Assembly (NCBI RefSeq): GCF_018156225.1
Contig: NZ_JAGTAR010000028.1
Location: forward strand, 1 to 64,000
Origin: Carboxylicivirga sediminis
GTDB taxonomy: Bacteria > Bacteroidota > Bacteroidia > Bacteroidales > Marinilabiliaceae
Reading direction: 5' to 3'
DNA length: 64,000 nt
Shown: one piece after another, positions 55,417 through 63,500 of the stretch
Layout of the letters: the number at the start of each line of letters is the position of its first letter
How positions within the stretch are numbered: the first letter of the stretch is position 1
The notes under the pieces: generated by a model
Told to the model about the DNA's origin: nothing
What the model saw: only the letters and a program-made list of their open reading frames with translations
Database searches by the model: none
Program-made: the position numbers and the translations under genes

Positions 55417-55503
55417 GCCCGAGTGGTGGAATTGGTAGACACGCAGGACTTAAAATCCTGTGGCCATTAGGCCGTGCGGGTTCAAGTCCCGCCTCGGGTA
55501 CCA
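55417..55503 (+). tRNA. tRNA-Leu (anticodon TAA)
   Basis: A class II tRNA with a long variable arm. Acceptor GCCCGAG (55417-55423) pairs with CTCGGGT (55493-55499), anticodon loop CTTAAAA gives TAA, the variable arm contains GGCC-ATTA-GGCC, and the T-arm is GCGGGTTCAAGTCCCGC. CCA is encoded at 55501-55503. The next gene downstream is a tyrosine recombinase, so its 3' end is a likely integration site. Confidence 0.96.
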
Positions 55504-55523
55504 ATCTAGATTCATCTAGAACC

Positions 55524-55559
55524 AAAAGCGCTTAAAACGAATGTTTTAAGCGCTTTTTT
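55524..55559 (+). terminator. Terminator of the tRNA unit
   Basis: AAAAGCGCTTAAAAC (55524-55538) pairs perfectly with GTTTTAAGCGCTTTT (55543-55557) around GAAT, and a T-run is included. It separates the tRNAs from the integrase region. Confidence 0.88.
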
Positions 55560-55604
55560 GTTATCAGTAACTCCCAATAAAACATGTTCAAAACTGTAGT
55601 GTGA

Positions 55605-55755
55605 GTGAACAAGACGTGAACAGCCATTATTTTGGAATCCTGTTCACGCTAACACCTAAACCACTGGTTCACAGAATACAATTTGACTCATATTGATATT
55701 ATTTGAACTTGGTTTTGAGATTTTAACTTTTCAACTTTCGTGAACAAAGTGAACA
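55605..55755. repeat. Cluster of six GTGAAC hexamers between tRNA-Leu and the integrase
   Basis: GTGAAC occurs at 55605, 55616, 55740 and 55749 on the plus strand and at 55642-55647 and 55667-55672 on the minus strand (GTTCAC). Two pairs are direct repeats 11 and 9 bp apart. Such clusters next to an integrase gene are typical of arm-type binding sites or of autoregulation by the recombinase or its excision factor (inference). Confidence 0.6.
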
Positions 55756-55783
55756 AGCTCAAAACCTTAAAAAAAGTATTGTT

Positions 55784-56989
55784 ATGAGGTTTTATTTATG
55801 TTTTGCCCTGCGCAAAGAGAGGATTCGCAAAGATGGAACATGTACTGTCTTTGCAAGATTTACCTACAACAAAAGACGACTGGAACTTTCTACATCAGTT
55901 ATAATCAGACCAGATGATTGGGACGAAGTCAAACAGTTAGTCAAGGATAACTCAAAAAATGCAGATACGTTAAACAATAGGCTAAAGAAAGTAGACACTG
56001 CACTTCATGACACTTATAATCGATTAGTGTCATCAGGAAAAACTTTTACTGTTGACGATATTAAAAATGAATTCCTTGGGAAAAGCGATTCGAAGGGTGT
56101 ATTGGAGGTTTTTGATTATTATCTGAAGACAATTGAAAATAATATTGGTCATGGCTATGCCTACCGCACCTTAAAACACTATCGAGTTTCGCGCAAAAAA
56201 TTAGCTGTGTTTATCCAGTCTCAACTTCGAAAGAAGGATATTCCAATTACAGATGTTGACTACAATTTCCTTAACCAATTTGACATACATTTGAAGACAG
56301 AATATGGCGTTCATCAGAATACAGCCTGGAATTACCACAAACACCTCAAAAGAGTGATGAATTTGGCCATTTCGATGGAATATATCCAAAAGAGTCCGTA
56401 CAATCAGTTTAAAACAAAATTAGAACAGGCCAATCGTAATTTCCTAACCAAAGATGAGCTTCACAGACTCGAAACAAAAAGCCTAGAAATTGACCGACTA
56501 TCCATCGTCAGAGATATATTCATTTTTGCCTGTTATACAGGCTTAGCCTATTCGGATATTTCGAAGTTAAGTCCGCGTCATATTCAAAAACGAGACGATG
56601 GTAACCAATGGATAATTATTAATCGAACAAAAACCAAGTCGCAATGCAGTATCCCCATCTATCCAAATGTTCTTAAAATACTTGAACGATACGCCGATTA
56701 TCCTGAGGCACTTTTAAAAGGTAGGGTATTACCAGTTGCTTCCAATCAAAAACTCAATAGCTACTTAAAAGAGTTGGCAAACATCTGCAACATCAACAAA
56801 AACCTAACGATGCATATGGCCCGACATACTTTTGCCACAACTGTGACATTATCAAACGGGGTACCTATTGAAACGGTTTCAAAAGTACTTGGACATAAAT
56901 CTTTAAAAATTACTCAGATTTATGCCAGAGTATTGGAAAATAAGATATCAGAAGATATGATGGCTATTAAAGGTAAATTGGGGATGTAA
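55784..56989 (+). CDS. Tyrosine recombinase/integrase of a Bacteroidota integrative element
   Basis: A 401-aa integrase. An N-terminal arm-type DNA-binding domain (1-100, RKDGTCTVFARFTYNKRRLELST) precedes a SAM-like core-binding domain (105-210) and the catalytic domain (220-401). Catalytic residues seen: Lys in TKTKSQ (283/285), His344 and Arg347 in HMARHTFA, His371 in LGHKSL and the nucleophile Tyr380 in TQIYARV. The first catalytic Arg is replaced by Ala255 in TGLAYSD, a known feature of the Bacteroides conjugative-transposon group, exemplified by IntDOT with Ser at that site. It lies 280 bp after tRNA-Leu. No relaxase or other mobilisation gene is nearby, so the element may be short, decayed or bounded by an unseen attachment site. 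Confidence 0.92.
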   Translation: MRFYLCFALRKERIRKDGTCTVFARFTYNKRRLELSTSVIIRPDDWDEVKQLVKDNSKNADTLNNRLKKVDTALHDTYNRLVSSGKTFTVDDIKNEFLGKSDSKGVLEVFDYYLKTIENNIGHGYAYRTLKHYRVSRKKLAVFIQSQLRKKDIPITDVDYNFLNQFDIHLKTEYGVHQNTAWNYHKHLKRVMNLAISMEYIQKSPYNQFKTKLEQANRNFLTKDELHRLETKSLEIDRLSIVRDIFIFACYTGLAYSDISKLSPRHIQKRDDGNQWIIINRTKTKSQCSIPIYPNVLKILERYADYPEALLKGRVLPVASNQKLNSYLKELANICNINKNLTMHMARHTFATTVTLSNGVPIETVSKVLGHKSLKITQIYARVLENKISEDMMAIKGKLGM

Positions 56990-57162
56990 TTGGCGCAACG
57001 TAAAACTTGAATATTGCCGACATGCTGACTTATTCTTTGGAGATACGATAGTTAAATATCTGAAGGTTACTAGAATGTATACATCTTCTACCAAAATGTT
57101 TAAGTGCCAAACATGCTTTACTCACGACCTTTGTATCATGATAATTTAAATTAAAAAATTGA

Positions 57163-58116
57163 ATGATGAGCGACAAAAGATTTGGAAAAAAAGGTTGGAC
57201 ACCTGAGTTAATGAAGCCTCAAAATGGTAAAACATTTGTAATAACGGGAACTACAAGCGGTACAGGATATGAGGCTGCCAAGATACTTTTATCGAAAGGT
57301 GCCAAAGTGGTGATGCTAAACCGTAATCCTAAAAAATCGGAAGATACGATTGCTGCCTACAAAAACGAGCTTGGGAACAACATAGATGTATCGTACATCA
57401 CTATCGATTTGGGCATACAGGATTCGGTAAAGAAAGCTGCTAGCGAGGTGCTAAATACCGTTTCGCGCATTGATGCACTAATGTGTAACGGAGCTATCGC
57501 GCAAGTACCCAAACAAGTAATTACTGTTGATGGCTGGGAAAGTCAAATGGGGGTGAATTATTTCGGGCATTTTACACAGCAGGCTTTGCTGTATCCTCTT
57601 ATTGAAAAGTCGAAGGGACGTATAGTAACGGTTGGCAGCATGGGCTATAACATGGGTATTAAAACCATAAAGTTTGATGATTTAAACTGGGACAAAGACT
57701 ATAAGGCCAATGATGCCTATAGCCAAAGCAAGTTAGCTCAGATTATGACGATTTATGAATTACAAAATAGATTGGCTGCAGCCGGTAAAACTGATGTGAA
57801 AGCGTATGCATGTCATCCCGGCTCTTCCAGAACAGCACTAATTAAAACAAGTGGTAGTTTTATGATGAGGCTAACCTTTGGCCTGATGAAATTATCCCCA
57901 TTAACACAACCTGCTGAAAATGGTGCCTACCCAGCATTGATGTGTGCTACCGAAGAGGATTTAGATGAAAAAGGTTTTTACGGCCCTACAGGACGAAGCA
58001 ATTGGGTTGGCCCAGTTGGAGCACATCATTTAGAGCCACATGCCAAAGATAAAGCTGTAGCCAAAAGGTTATGGGATTTATCGGAACAGGAAACAGGCAT
58101 TAAATGGAACATTTAA
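57163..58116 (+). CDS. Short-chain dehydrogenase/reductase (SDR), retinol-dehydrogenase-like
   Basis: A 317-aa NAD(P)-dependent oxidoreductase. The cofactor motif is TGTTSGTG (usual TGxxxGxG), the structural motif NAG reads CNGA, and the catalytic Tyr and Lys are in YSQSK. HPGSSRT follows, as in extended SDRs of the retinol-dehydrogenase/protochlorophyllide-reductase-like group. The substrate is unknown. It is the first gene of a rightward set: SDR, a broken membrane protein gene (10 bp gap), EFR1 ferredoxin and AraC regulator, all after an integrase, so the set may be on acquired DNA. Confidence 0.85.
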   Translation: MMSDKRFGKKGWTPELMKPQNGKTFVITGTTSGTGYEAAKILLSKGAKVVMLNRNPKKSEDTIAAYKNELGNNIDVSYITIDLGIQDSVKKAASEVLNTVSRIDALMCNGAIAQVPKQVITVDGWESQMGVNYFGHFTQQALLYPLIEKSKGRIVTVGSMGYNMGIKTIKFDDLNWDKDYKANDAYSQSKLAQIMTIYELQNRLAAAGKTDVKAYACHPGSSRTALIKTSGSFMMRLTFGLMKLSPLTQPAENGAYPALMCATEEDLDEKGFYGPTGRSNWVGPVGAHHLEPHAKDKAVAKRLWDLSEQETGIKWNI

Positions 58117-58126
58117 AGCGAAAAAC

Positions 58127-58627
58127 ATGGACATATTAAAAACAGCAACCGACTGGGCAAGAGCCGAAGTATTTTCAACCACCTTCTTCATTATTGCAGG
58201 AGTTCTGTTTGTGGCGGCAGGCATTGGTTTTTGACAGTTAGGAAAAACCGATATGGCAAGAGCATACATCATTCCTACCCTGGTAGCTGGGGCCTTGCTT
58301 ATGACCATTGGGTTTGGATTATTTTTTACCAACAAAACACGAATTACGAGCTTTGAGGCCCACTACCATCAGGATGTCTCAGCTTTTGTAGAGTCAGAAA
58401 TGGTTCGTGTTGATAACACATTGAAAGAATACCAAACTGTAGTATTCAAAGCTATTCCGCTTATCATTATTGCTGCAGCTTTGGTCCTCTTATTTATAAA
58501 CACGCCTGTTTGGCGGGCAATAAGTATCACAACCATTGCTATGCTAATTGTTATTTTATTGATAGATGGAACAGCCCACGCCCGAATTGCGGACTATAAA
58601 GAACAATTAGAATTAGTAGAAAATTAA
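58127..58627 (+). pseudogene. Four-helix membrane protein gene broken by one in-frame TGA
   Basis: From ATG 58127 the frame gives 35 residues with a membrane helix (TTFFIIAGVLFVAAGIGF), then TGA at 58232-58234, then QLGKTDMARAYIIPTLV and on to the stop at 58627. The intact protein would be 166 aa with about four helices (second GALLMTIGFGLFFTN, third IPLIIIAAALVLLFI, fourth AISITTIAMLIVILLI). A Trp codon (TGG) to TGA change explains the break, since GFWQLGKTD fits related proteins. An internal ATG at 58253 could start a 124-aa fragment lacking the first helix. The family has no assigned function. It may be a true nonsense mutation or a sequencing error. Confidence 0.78.
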
Positions 58628-58633
58628 GAAAAA

Positions 58634-59428
58634 ATGCAAATATTATACTTTACAGCCACTGGAAACAGTTTACACATCGCCAAATCGTTAGGTGGAGAAT
58701 TACTTTCTATCCCACAAATGATTAAAGCAGGAAGGTACGATTTTACCGACGATAAAATTGGTATTGTTTTCCCGCTTCATGCCTGGGGAGTACCCTCTTA
58801 TGTGGTTGATTTCTTGAAAAAAGTAACTTTTAACAGCAATTATCTTTTTGCTGTAACAACCTATGGCATATACTCCGGTGCAGTAGCAAAACATTTAACC
58901 GACATTGGTAATGAGGCAGGATTCTGGTTTGACTATATCAATAGAATAAAGATGGTAGACAACTATTTACCTACCTTTGATATGAAGAAAGAGATGGAAA
59001 AGGAGCCTAAAAAGCAGATTGAAAAACAACTGGCAGCGGTTAAATCAGATATTGATGCTTCTAAAAAATGGATTTTAAAAGAATCGTTCATAGATAAAGC
59101 CATGTTTAATTATATGGCCAAAAGAGGGAACAAACCTTTTAATGAGAAGCGTTTAAAAGTTCATGTATATGGCGAAGGAATTGAAAATTACATGTATATA
59201 GAAGATAGCTGTACACAATGTGGAATGTGTGCCAAAGTATGTCCGGTTGATAATATAAAGATGGACACTGAAAATGGAAAGATTGTTTTAAGCGATAAGT
59301 GTTTTATGTGTTTTGCCTGTATACATCACTGCCCATCAAACGCCATTCATATTAAAGGAGAAGTTAATAGCAATAGATTTAGGAATAGTAACATAAAGCT
59401 AAGTGAAATTGTTAAAGCCAATAGTTAG
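58634..59428 (+). CDS. EFR1-family ferredoxin with flavodoxin-like domain
   Basis: A 264-aa electron-transfer protein. The N-terminal flavodoxin-like domain (1-150) has the FMN-phosphate loop FTATGNSLHIA at the start and FPLHAWGVPSYVVDF after it. The C-terminal domain has two [4Fe-4S] motifs, CTQCGMCAKVCPV and CFMCFACIHHCPS. EFR1 proteins occur in anaerobes and pass low-potential electrons, but partners are not well defined. Here the likely partner is the SDR upstream or an oxidoreductase elsewhere. It is 6 bp after the broken membrane-protein gene, so the three were one operon. Confidence 0.88.
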   Translation: MQILYFTATGNSLHIAKSLGGELLSIPQMIKAGRYDFTDDKIGIVFPLHAWGVPSYVVDFLKKVTFNSNYLFAVTTYGIYSGAVAKHLTDIGNEAGFWFDYINRIKMVDNYLPTFDMKKEMEKEPKKQIEKQLAAVKSDIDASKKWILKESFIDKAMFNYMAKRGNKPFNEKRLKVHVYGEGIENYMYIEDSCTQCGMCAKVCPVDNIKMDTENGKIVLSDKCFMCFACIHHCPSNAIHIKGEVNSNRFRNSNIKLSEIVKANS

Positions 59429-59510
59429 CGTTTAATTATTCATATAATCTTATCAAGAACTATAAAAATGGCCAAAGTTGTTCTTGTAATGTCACATTAA
59501 ATTTTGGGTA

Positions 59511-60434
59511 ATGAATCATATAAACTTTAAAAATATTACGGAATTTAGTAAGGCTCAGCACTTACCTGAACCTGAGAATCCACTTTTTAGCATTGGAAAT
59601 AAAACGTTAAATGCTGATGAAGTGCATAATTGCGTCGCTTCAAACGAAGAAGTTAGCTATACTAACCAGTTTTATCTTATCAGCCTTAAAAACATAGTTT
59701 CGGGCGAGATAATTTATGGTAGAACAAAGTACGACTGCAGCACCGGAACCTTATTGTTTTCTGCACCGAATCAAACCTACACAGTAAAAGACATTGTGGT
59801 TAGTTCAGAATCGTGGTTTATAGCTTTTCACGAAGATTTTATTCGCGGACTCGATATACAAAAGCGAATGAAGAAGTATAATTTTTTCAACTACAACGTA
59901 AATGAGGCCTTGCACCTTTCTCCTAAAGAAGAAAAAATTATCAAACTTATTTTTAAAGGGATTGAAGCAGAATATAATAACAACCAGGATGAGTTTAGTA
60001 AAGGAATTATTCTTTCGCATCTTGAAGCTTTACTAAAATATGCCGACCGTTTTTATAAGCGTCAGTTCTTGAACCGTAAGGAAATTAATAAAGCGCTGTT
60101 TACACGTTTCAAGGAAATACTGGATGCTTATTTCGATTCGAACCAACTGGAAGAGAAAGGAATACCAACGGTTGAATGGCTGGCAGGCCAGTTAGGAGTT
60201 AGTCACCGATATATGCGCGATACTATAAAGGCCGAAACAGGTAAAACAGCCATTGACCAAATTAATTGGTATTTAGTTGAAGAAGCCAAGAATTTACTTC
60301 TGTCCCCCAATACTTCAATCTCGGAAACAGCCTATAAATTGGGCTTTGAGTACCCTCAGTATTTTTCACGGCTGTTTAAGAAAAAAACCGGCATGAGCCC
60401 GAAAGAGTATATTGCGAATCCTTCAAATAATTAA
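59511..60434 (+). CDS. AraC-family transcriptional regulator
   Basis: A 307-aa regulator. The N-terminal 190 residues form a cupin-like ligand-sensing domain (SFFNYN region, VSSESWFIAFHEDFIRGL). The C-terminal 100 residues carry two helix-turn-helices: VEWLAGQLGVSHRYMRDTIKAE and SISETAYKLGFEYPQYFSRLFKKKTGMSPKEY, the latter with the family signature. It follows the SDR/EFR1 genes with an 82-bp gap and probably controls them, as is common for SDR-AraC pairs in Flavobacteria and Bacteroidota. Effector unknown. Confidence 0.9.
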   Translation: MNHINFKNITEFSKAQHLPEPENPLFSIGNKTLNADEVHNCVASNEEVSYTNQFYLISLKNIVSGEIIYGRTKYDCSTGTLLFSAPNQTYTVKDIVVSSESWFIAFHEDFIRGLDIQKRMKKYNFFNYNVNEALHLSPKEEKIIKLIFKGIEAEYNNNQDEFSKGIILSHLEALLKYADRFYKRQFLNRKEINKALFTRFKEILDAYFDSNQLEEKGIPTVEWLAGQLGVSHRYMRDTIKAETGKTAIDQINWYLVEEAKNLLLSPNTSISETAYKLGFEYPQYFSRLFKKKTGMSPKEYIANPSNN

Positions 60435-60758
60435 TCAACTGTGAAAAGTGAAACAGCCATGTTGACCAAATTGCAATATTTAAGGATTATGAACCTTCTC
60501 AACTCTAAATACCCTATCGTTGTAAGAAAGCTTTTCAAAAGCACCTGTTAAACACATCAATAGACTGACCATTTGCAAATCCTCTATAATTAAAAGGCCA
60601 CCCGAAGGCAGCCTTTTGATGTGAATAAATCACAATACACAAACAAAATTACAGGTTAAATCAAAAATCATATAAATAACAACAGAAGCAACTTAACCAA
60701 TCGCTAAATGAAACAAGCTGCCCCAGTGTTATCTTTCGAACTACTATTTTTTACCTTC
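60435..60758. other. Intergenic region between convergent AraC and KDG genes
   Basis: No gene seen in 324 bases. A hairpin AAAAGGC (60592-60598) with GCCTTTT (60611-60617) could end either convergent transcript; its T-run is short. Confidence 0.45.
60592..60617. terminator. Possible terminator between convergent genes
   Basis: AAAAGGC pairs with GCCTTTT across a 12-base loop that itself has a partial CC/GG pairing. The run of T is only four bases long, so efficiency is uncertain. Confidence 0.45.
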
Positions 60759-61427
60759 TTACTTCAACTTATGCACAATAGCAATTGCTTTTTTTACCGT
60801 TTCGGTCAATGATGCATAGTTACCTGAAGCGATTACTTCTTTGCTAATCAGTTGTGACCCCATCCCCACACAATGAACGCCGGCCTTAAACCAGCGACTC
60901 AGGTTTTCTTCGGTTGGCTCCACACCGCCAGTTGGCATAATGCTCGACCATGGACAAGGCCCTTTTACGGCTTTTACAAATTCGGGCCCGCCAACCTGTT
61001 GCCCCGGGAAGATCTTCACTACCTCGGCTCCCAACTCTTCGGCTTTTGAGATTTCACTCAACGAACCACAACCTGGCGACCAGCTAACTTTACGTCGGTT
61101 ACACATTTTAGCCATCTCCTCGTTTAAGATTGGCGACACAATAAAATCGGCCCCCAACTGCATATATAATGCCGTGGTAGCTGCATCGATAATGGAGCCT
61201 ACACCCATGGCCATTTCAGGTAACTCCTGCCGCACATACTTAGTTAACTCACCAAACACCTCGTGGGCAAAATCACCGCGGTTGGTAAATTCAAACACAC
61301 GGGCACCACCTTCGTAACAAGCTTTTAGCACTTGCTTACAAATTTCCACATCGGCATGATAGAAAACCGGTACAATACCTGTTTCTTTCATTTTGAGGGA
61401 AACGTCTATTCTTGAAAATTTTGACAT
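60759..61427 (-). CDS. eda: 2-dehydro-3-deoxy-phosphogluconate aldolase (KDPG/KHG aldolase)
   Basis: A 222-aa class I aldolase that splits KDPG into pyruvate and glyceraldehyde 3-phosphate. The Schiff-base Lys138 is in AEVVKIFPG, the catalytic Glu46 in VFEFTNRG, and the phosphate-binding loop is MPTGGVEPT. It is the last gene of a leftward set with a KDG kinase, a TauE/SafE exporter and an SDR, which fits the final step of 2-keto-3-deoxygluconate breakdown from uronates. Confidence 0.9.
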   Translation of the reverse strand: MSKFSRIDVSLKMKETGIVPVFYHADVEICKQVLKACYEGGARVFEFTNRGDFAHEVFGELTKYVRQELPEMAMGVGSIIDAATTALYMQLGADFIVSPILNEEMAKMCNRRKVSWSPGCGSLSEISKAEELGAEVVKIFPGQQVGGPEFVKAVKGPCPWSSIMPTGGVEPTEENLSRWFKAGVHCVGMGSQLISKEVIASGNYASLTETVKKAIAIVHKLK

Positions 61428-61501
61428 AACTCAGTTGTTAGATAGTAGTCAGTGGTCGGTAGAATTGTACTACTGACTAATAACTACTGACCATATACTT
61501 T

Positions 61502-62533
61502 TTATCTGCTCACACGACCTGAAGCATCACCACTCATTAGTTTCTCCACTTCGGCAACCGTTACACGGTTGTAGTCACCGTAAACTGTATGCTTTAAGCA
61601 AGAGGCTGCCACCGCAAAATTCAGGGCTGACTGCAAATCATCTTTGCAGGTTAACAGGCCATAAATTAAGCCGCCCATAAACGAGTCACCACCACCAACA
61701 CGATCAACAATGTGAGTTATTTCGTAGCTAGGCGATTTGTAAAGCGTTTCTCCATCATACAGTACACCAGCCCAGCTATTATGATTGGCACTGTGCGAAC
61801 CACGAAGGGTCGTAATCACTTTCTTCACTCGAGGGAATTTTGCCATGATTTTCTGGGACACTGACAGGTAGGCTTCTGCTTCCACATGTCCGCCTGTTAC
61901 GTCAACACCCTCCGGATGAATATCCAGAGCCATGGCCGCATCTTCTTCGTTACCTAGTACAACATCACAACCAGCCACTAAATCAGGCATTACTTCGCCT
62001 GCTGTTTTACCGTATTTCCACAGGTTTTTACGGTAGTTGATATCAGTCGAGACTGTGATACCTCGTTTGTTGGCCGCTTTAATGGCTTCCAAGCAAACAT
62101 CGGCAGCCGACTGTGAGATAGCTGGTGTTATACCCGTCCAATGAAACCAGTTGGCTCCGTCAAACACTATATCCCAGTCTATCATACCACTCTCAATCTC
62201 AGAAATGGCTGAATGGGCACGGTCGTAAACCACCTTACTGGCGCGACTAACGGCTCCTGTTTCCAAGAAATAAATACCCATGCGGTCGCCACCATAAACA
62301 ATATCGCTGGTATCGACACCTAAACCGCGCAATTGCTGAACGCACGATTGAGCAATGTCATTCTCAGGCAAGCGCGTGATAAAACTCACAGAAATACCGT
62401 AGTTTGCCAGGGATACGGCTACGTTTCCTTCTCCTCCGCCAAAAGTGGCTGTAAATTCATCGGTTTGATTAAATCGTTTATATCCCGGTGTTGCTAAACG
62501 CAACATGATTTCTCCAAATGTTACAACTTTCAT
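61502..62533 (-). CDS. kdgK: 2-keto-3-deoxygluconate kinase (PfkB-family sugar kinase)
   Basis: A 343-aa PfkB-family kinase. The start MKVVTFGEIMLRL and the GGGEGNVAVSLANYG block bind sugar; the C-terminal signature DRVGGGDSFMGGL holds the catalytic Asp and anion-hole Gly residues. The assignment as KDG kinase, rather than another sugar kinase, rests on the adjacent KDPG aldolase gene, whose substrate it would make. The gap to eda is 74 bp. Confidence 0.8.
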   Translation of the reverse strand: MKVVTFGEIMLRLATPGYKRFNQTDEFTATFGGGEGNVAVSLANYGISVSFITRLPENDIAQSCVQQLRGLGVDTSDIVYGGDRMGIYFLETGAVSRASKVVYDRAHSAISEIESGMIDWDIVFDGANWFHWTGITPAISQSAADVCLEAIKAANKRGITVSTDINYRKNLWKYGKTAGEVMPDLVAGCDVVLGNEEDAAMALDIHPEGVDVTGGHVEAEAYLSVSQKIMAKFPRVKKVITTLRGSHSANHNSWAGVLYDGETLYKSPSYEITHIVDRVGGGDSFMGGLIYGLLTCKDDLQSALNFAVAASCLKHTVYGDYNRVTVAEVEKLMSGDASGRVSR

Positions 62534-62707
62534 AATACAATTTGTTGTTTAGAAAATAAACACAGAGACACTGAGGCACTGAGTTTATTTTTATTAAAGG
62601 AACTTTGCGACTTCATGATTAACGGCTATAAGCCAAAGCACAATTATTTTTACATTTACTATTGCATAACAGATCTCTGCGATCATTTGCTTAATCTGCG
62701 TGAGGTT

Positions 62708-63454
62708 CTAAAACACCCACAACTTAATAGCCATCAAAACAATAGCTGCTAACACAATACGTTTGATCCACTTATCGCCTTTATTGACCGAGAAATGGCT
62801 GCCTAACCAACCGCCAGTAGCACTTCCAATGGCCAGTATAGAGCCGGCTTTCCAGTCAATCATGCCTTCGTAGATAAATACCCCCAAAGCTGCAACGGTG
62901 TAGATTAATGCCACTGTCACTTTTAAACTATTGGTCTTAACCAGTGAAAATCCATTGATTTTAACCAATGCCAGCATCATAATAAAGCCAATGCCAGCGT
63001 GTAAAAAACCGCCATAGATACCAATCAGAAAAAAAGCAAGGTAAGCCACTATTCTTCGATTCTTACTTAGGTTTTCTCCTTGCAAACTTTGGTAAGATGG
63101 ATTAAAAGCCATTAAAATAGCCACCACCATCATCACAACAGACAAGATGCGGTTAAACAGTTTAGCAGGTATATCAACCGCAATATGGGCACCAATAACA
63201 GCACCCATGAGTGCGATACAACCCAAAACAACACCAAACTTCCCGGGCGATACGTTTTTCGCTTTAAAATTGCTGACTGCCACAATGTTTTGCGCCAGCA
63301 GCGCAATTCGATTGCTTCCGTTAGCAATGGCCGGAGGAAGACCTAAGAAAATCATCAAAGGCAATGTGATGAGTGAGCCTCCTCCGGCCACTACATTAAT
63401 GAATCCGGCGCCAACACCCGCCAGCACCAGAATCACATAGTTTACTAAATCCAA
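62708..63454 (-). CDS. TauE/SafE-family membrane transporter
   Basis: A 248-aa integral membrane protein with about eight transmembrane helices. It opens with VLAGVGAGFINVVAGGGSLITLP, the diagnostic Gly-rich repeat of the TauE/SafE (DUF81) family, and has the second-half repeat GIYGGFLHAGIGFIMM. The family exports sulfite, sulfoacetate and other organosulfonates or carboxylates. Its place between a KDG kinase and an SDR suggests the cargo may be a sugar acid or a sulfonated sugar; this is inference. Confidence 0.85.
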   Translation of the reverse strand: MDLVNYVILVLAGVGAGFINVVAGGGSLITLPLMIFLGLPPAIANGSNRIALLAQNIVAVSNFKAKNVSPGKFGVVLGCIALMGAVIGAHIAVDIPAKLFNRILSVVMMVVAILMAFNPSYQSLQGENLSKNRRIVAYLAFFLIGIYGGFLHAGIGFIMMLALVKINGFSLVKTNSLKVTVALIYTVAALGVFIYEGMIDWKAGSILAIGSATGGWLGSHFSVNKGDKWIKRIVLAAIVLMAIKLWVF

Positions 63455-63500
63455 AATAAAAAAACCTGTCGCAGCTCATTAACTGCACCTATTCTATTAA

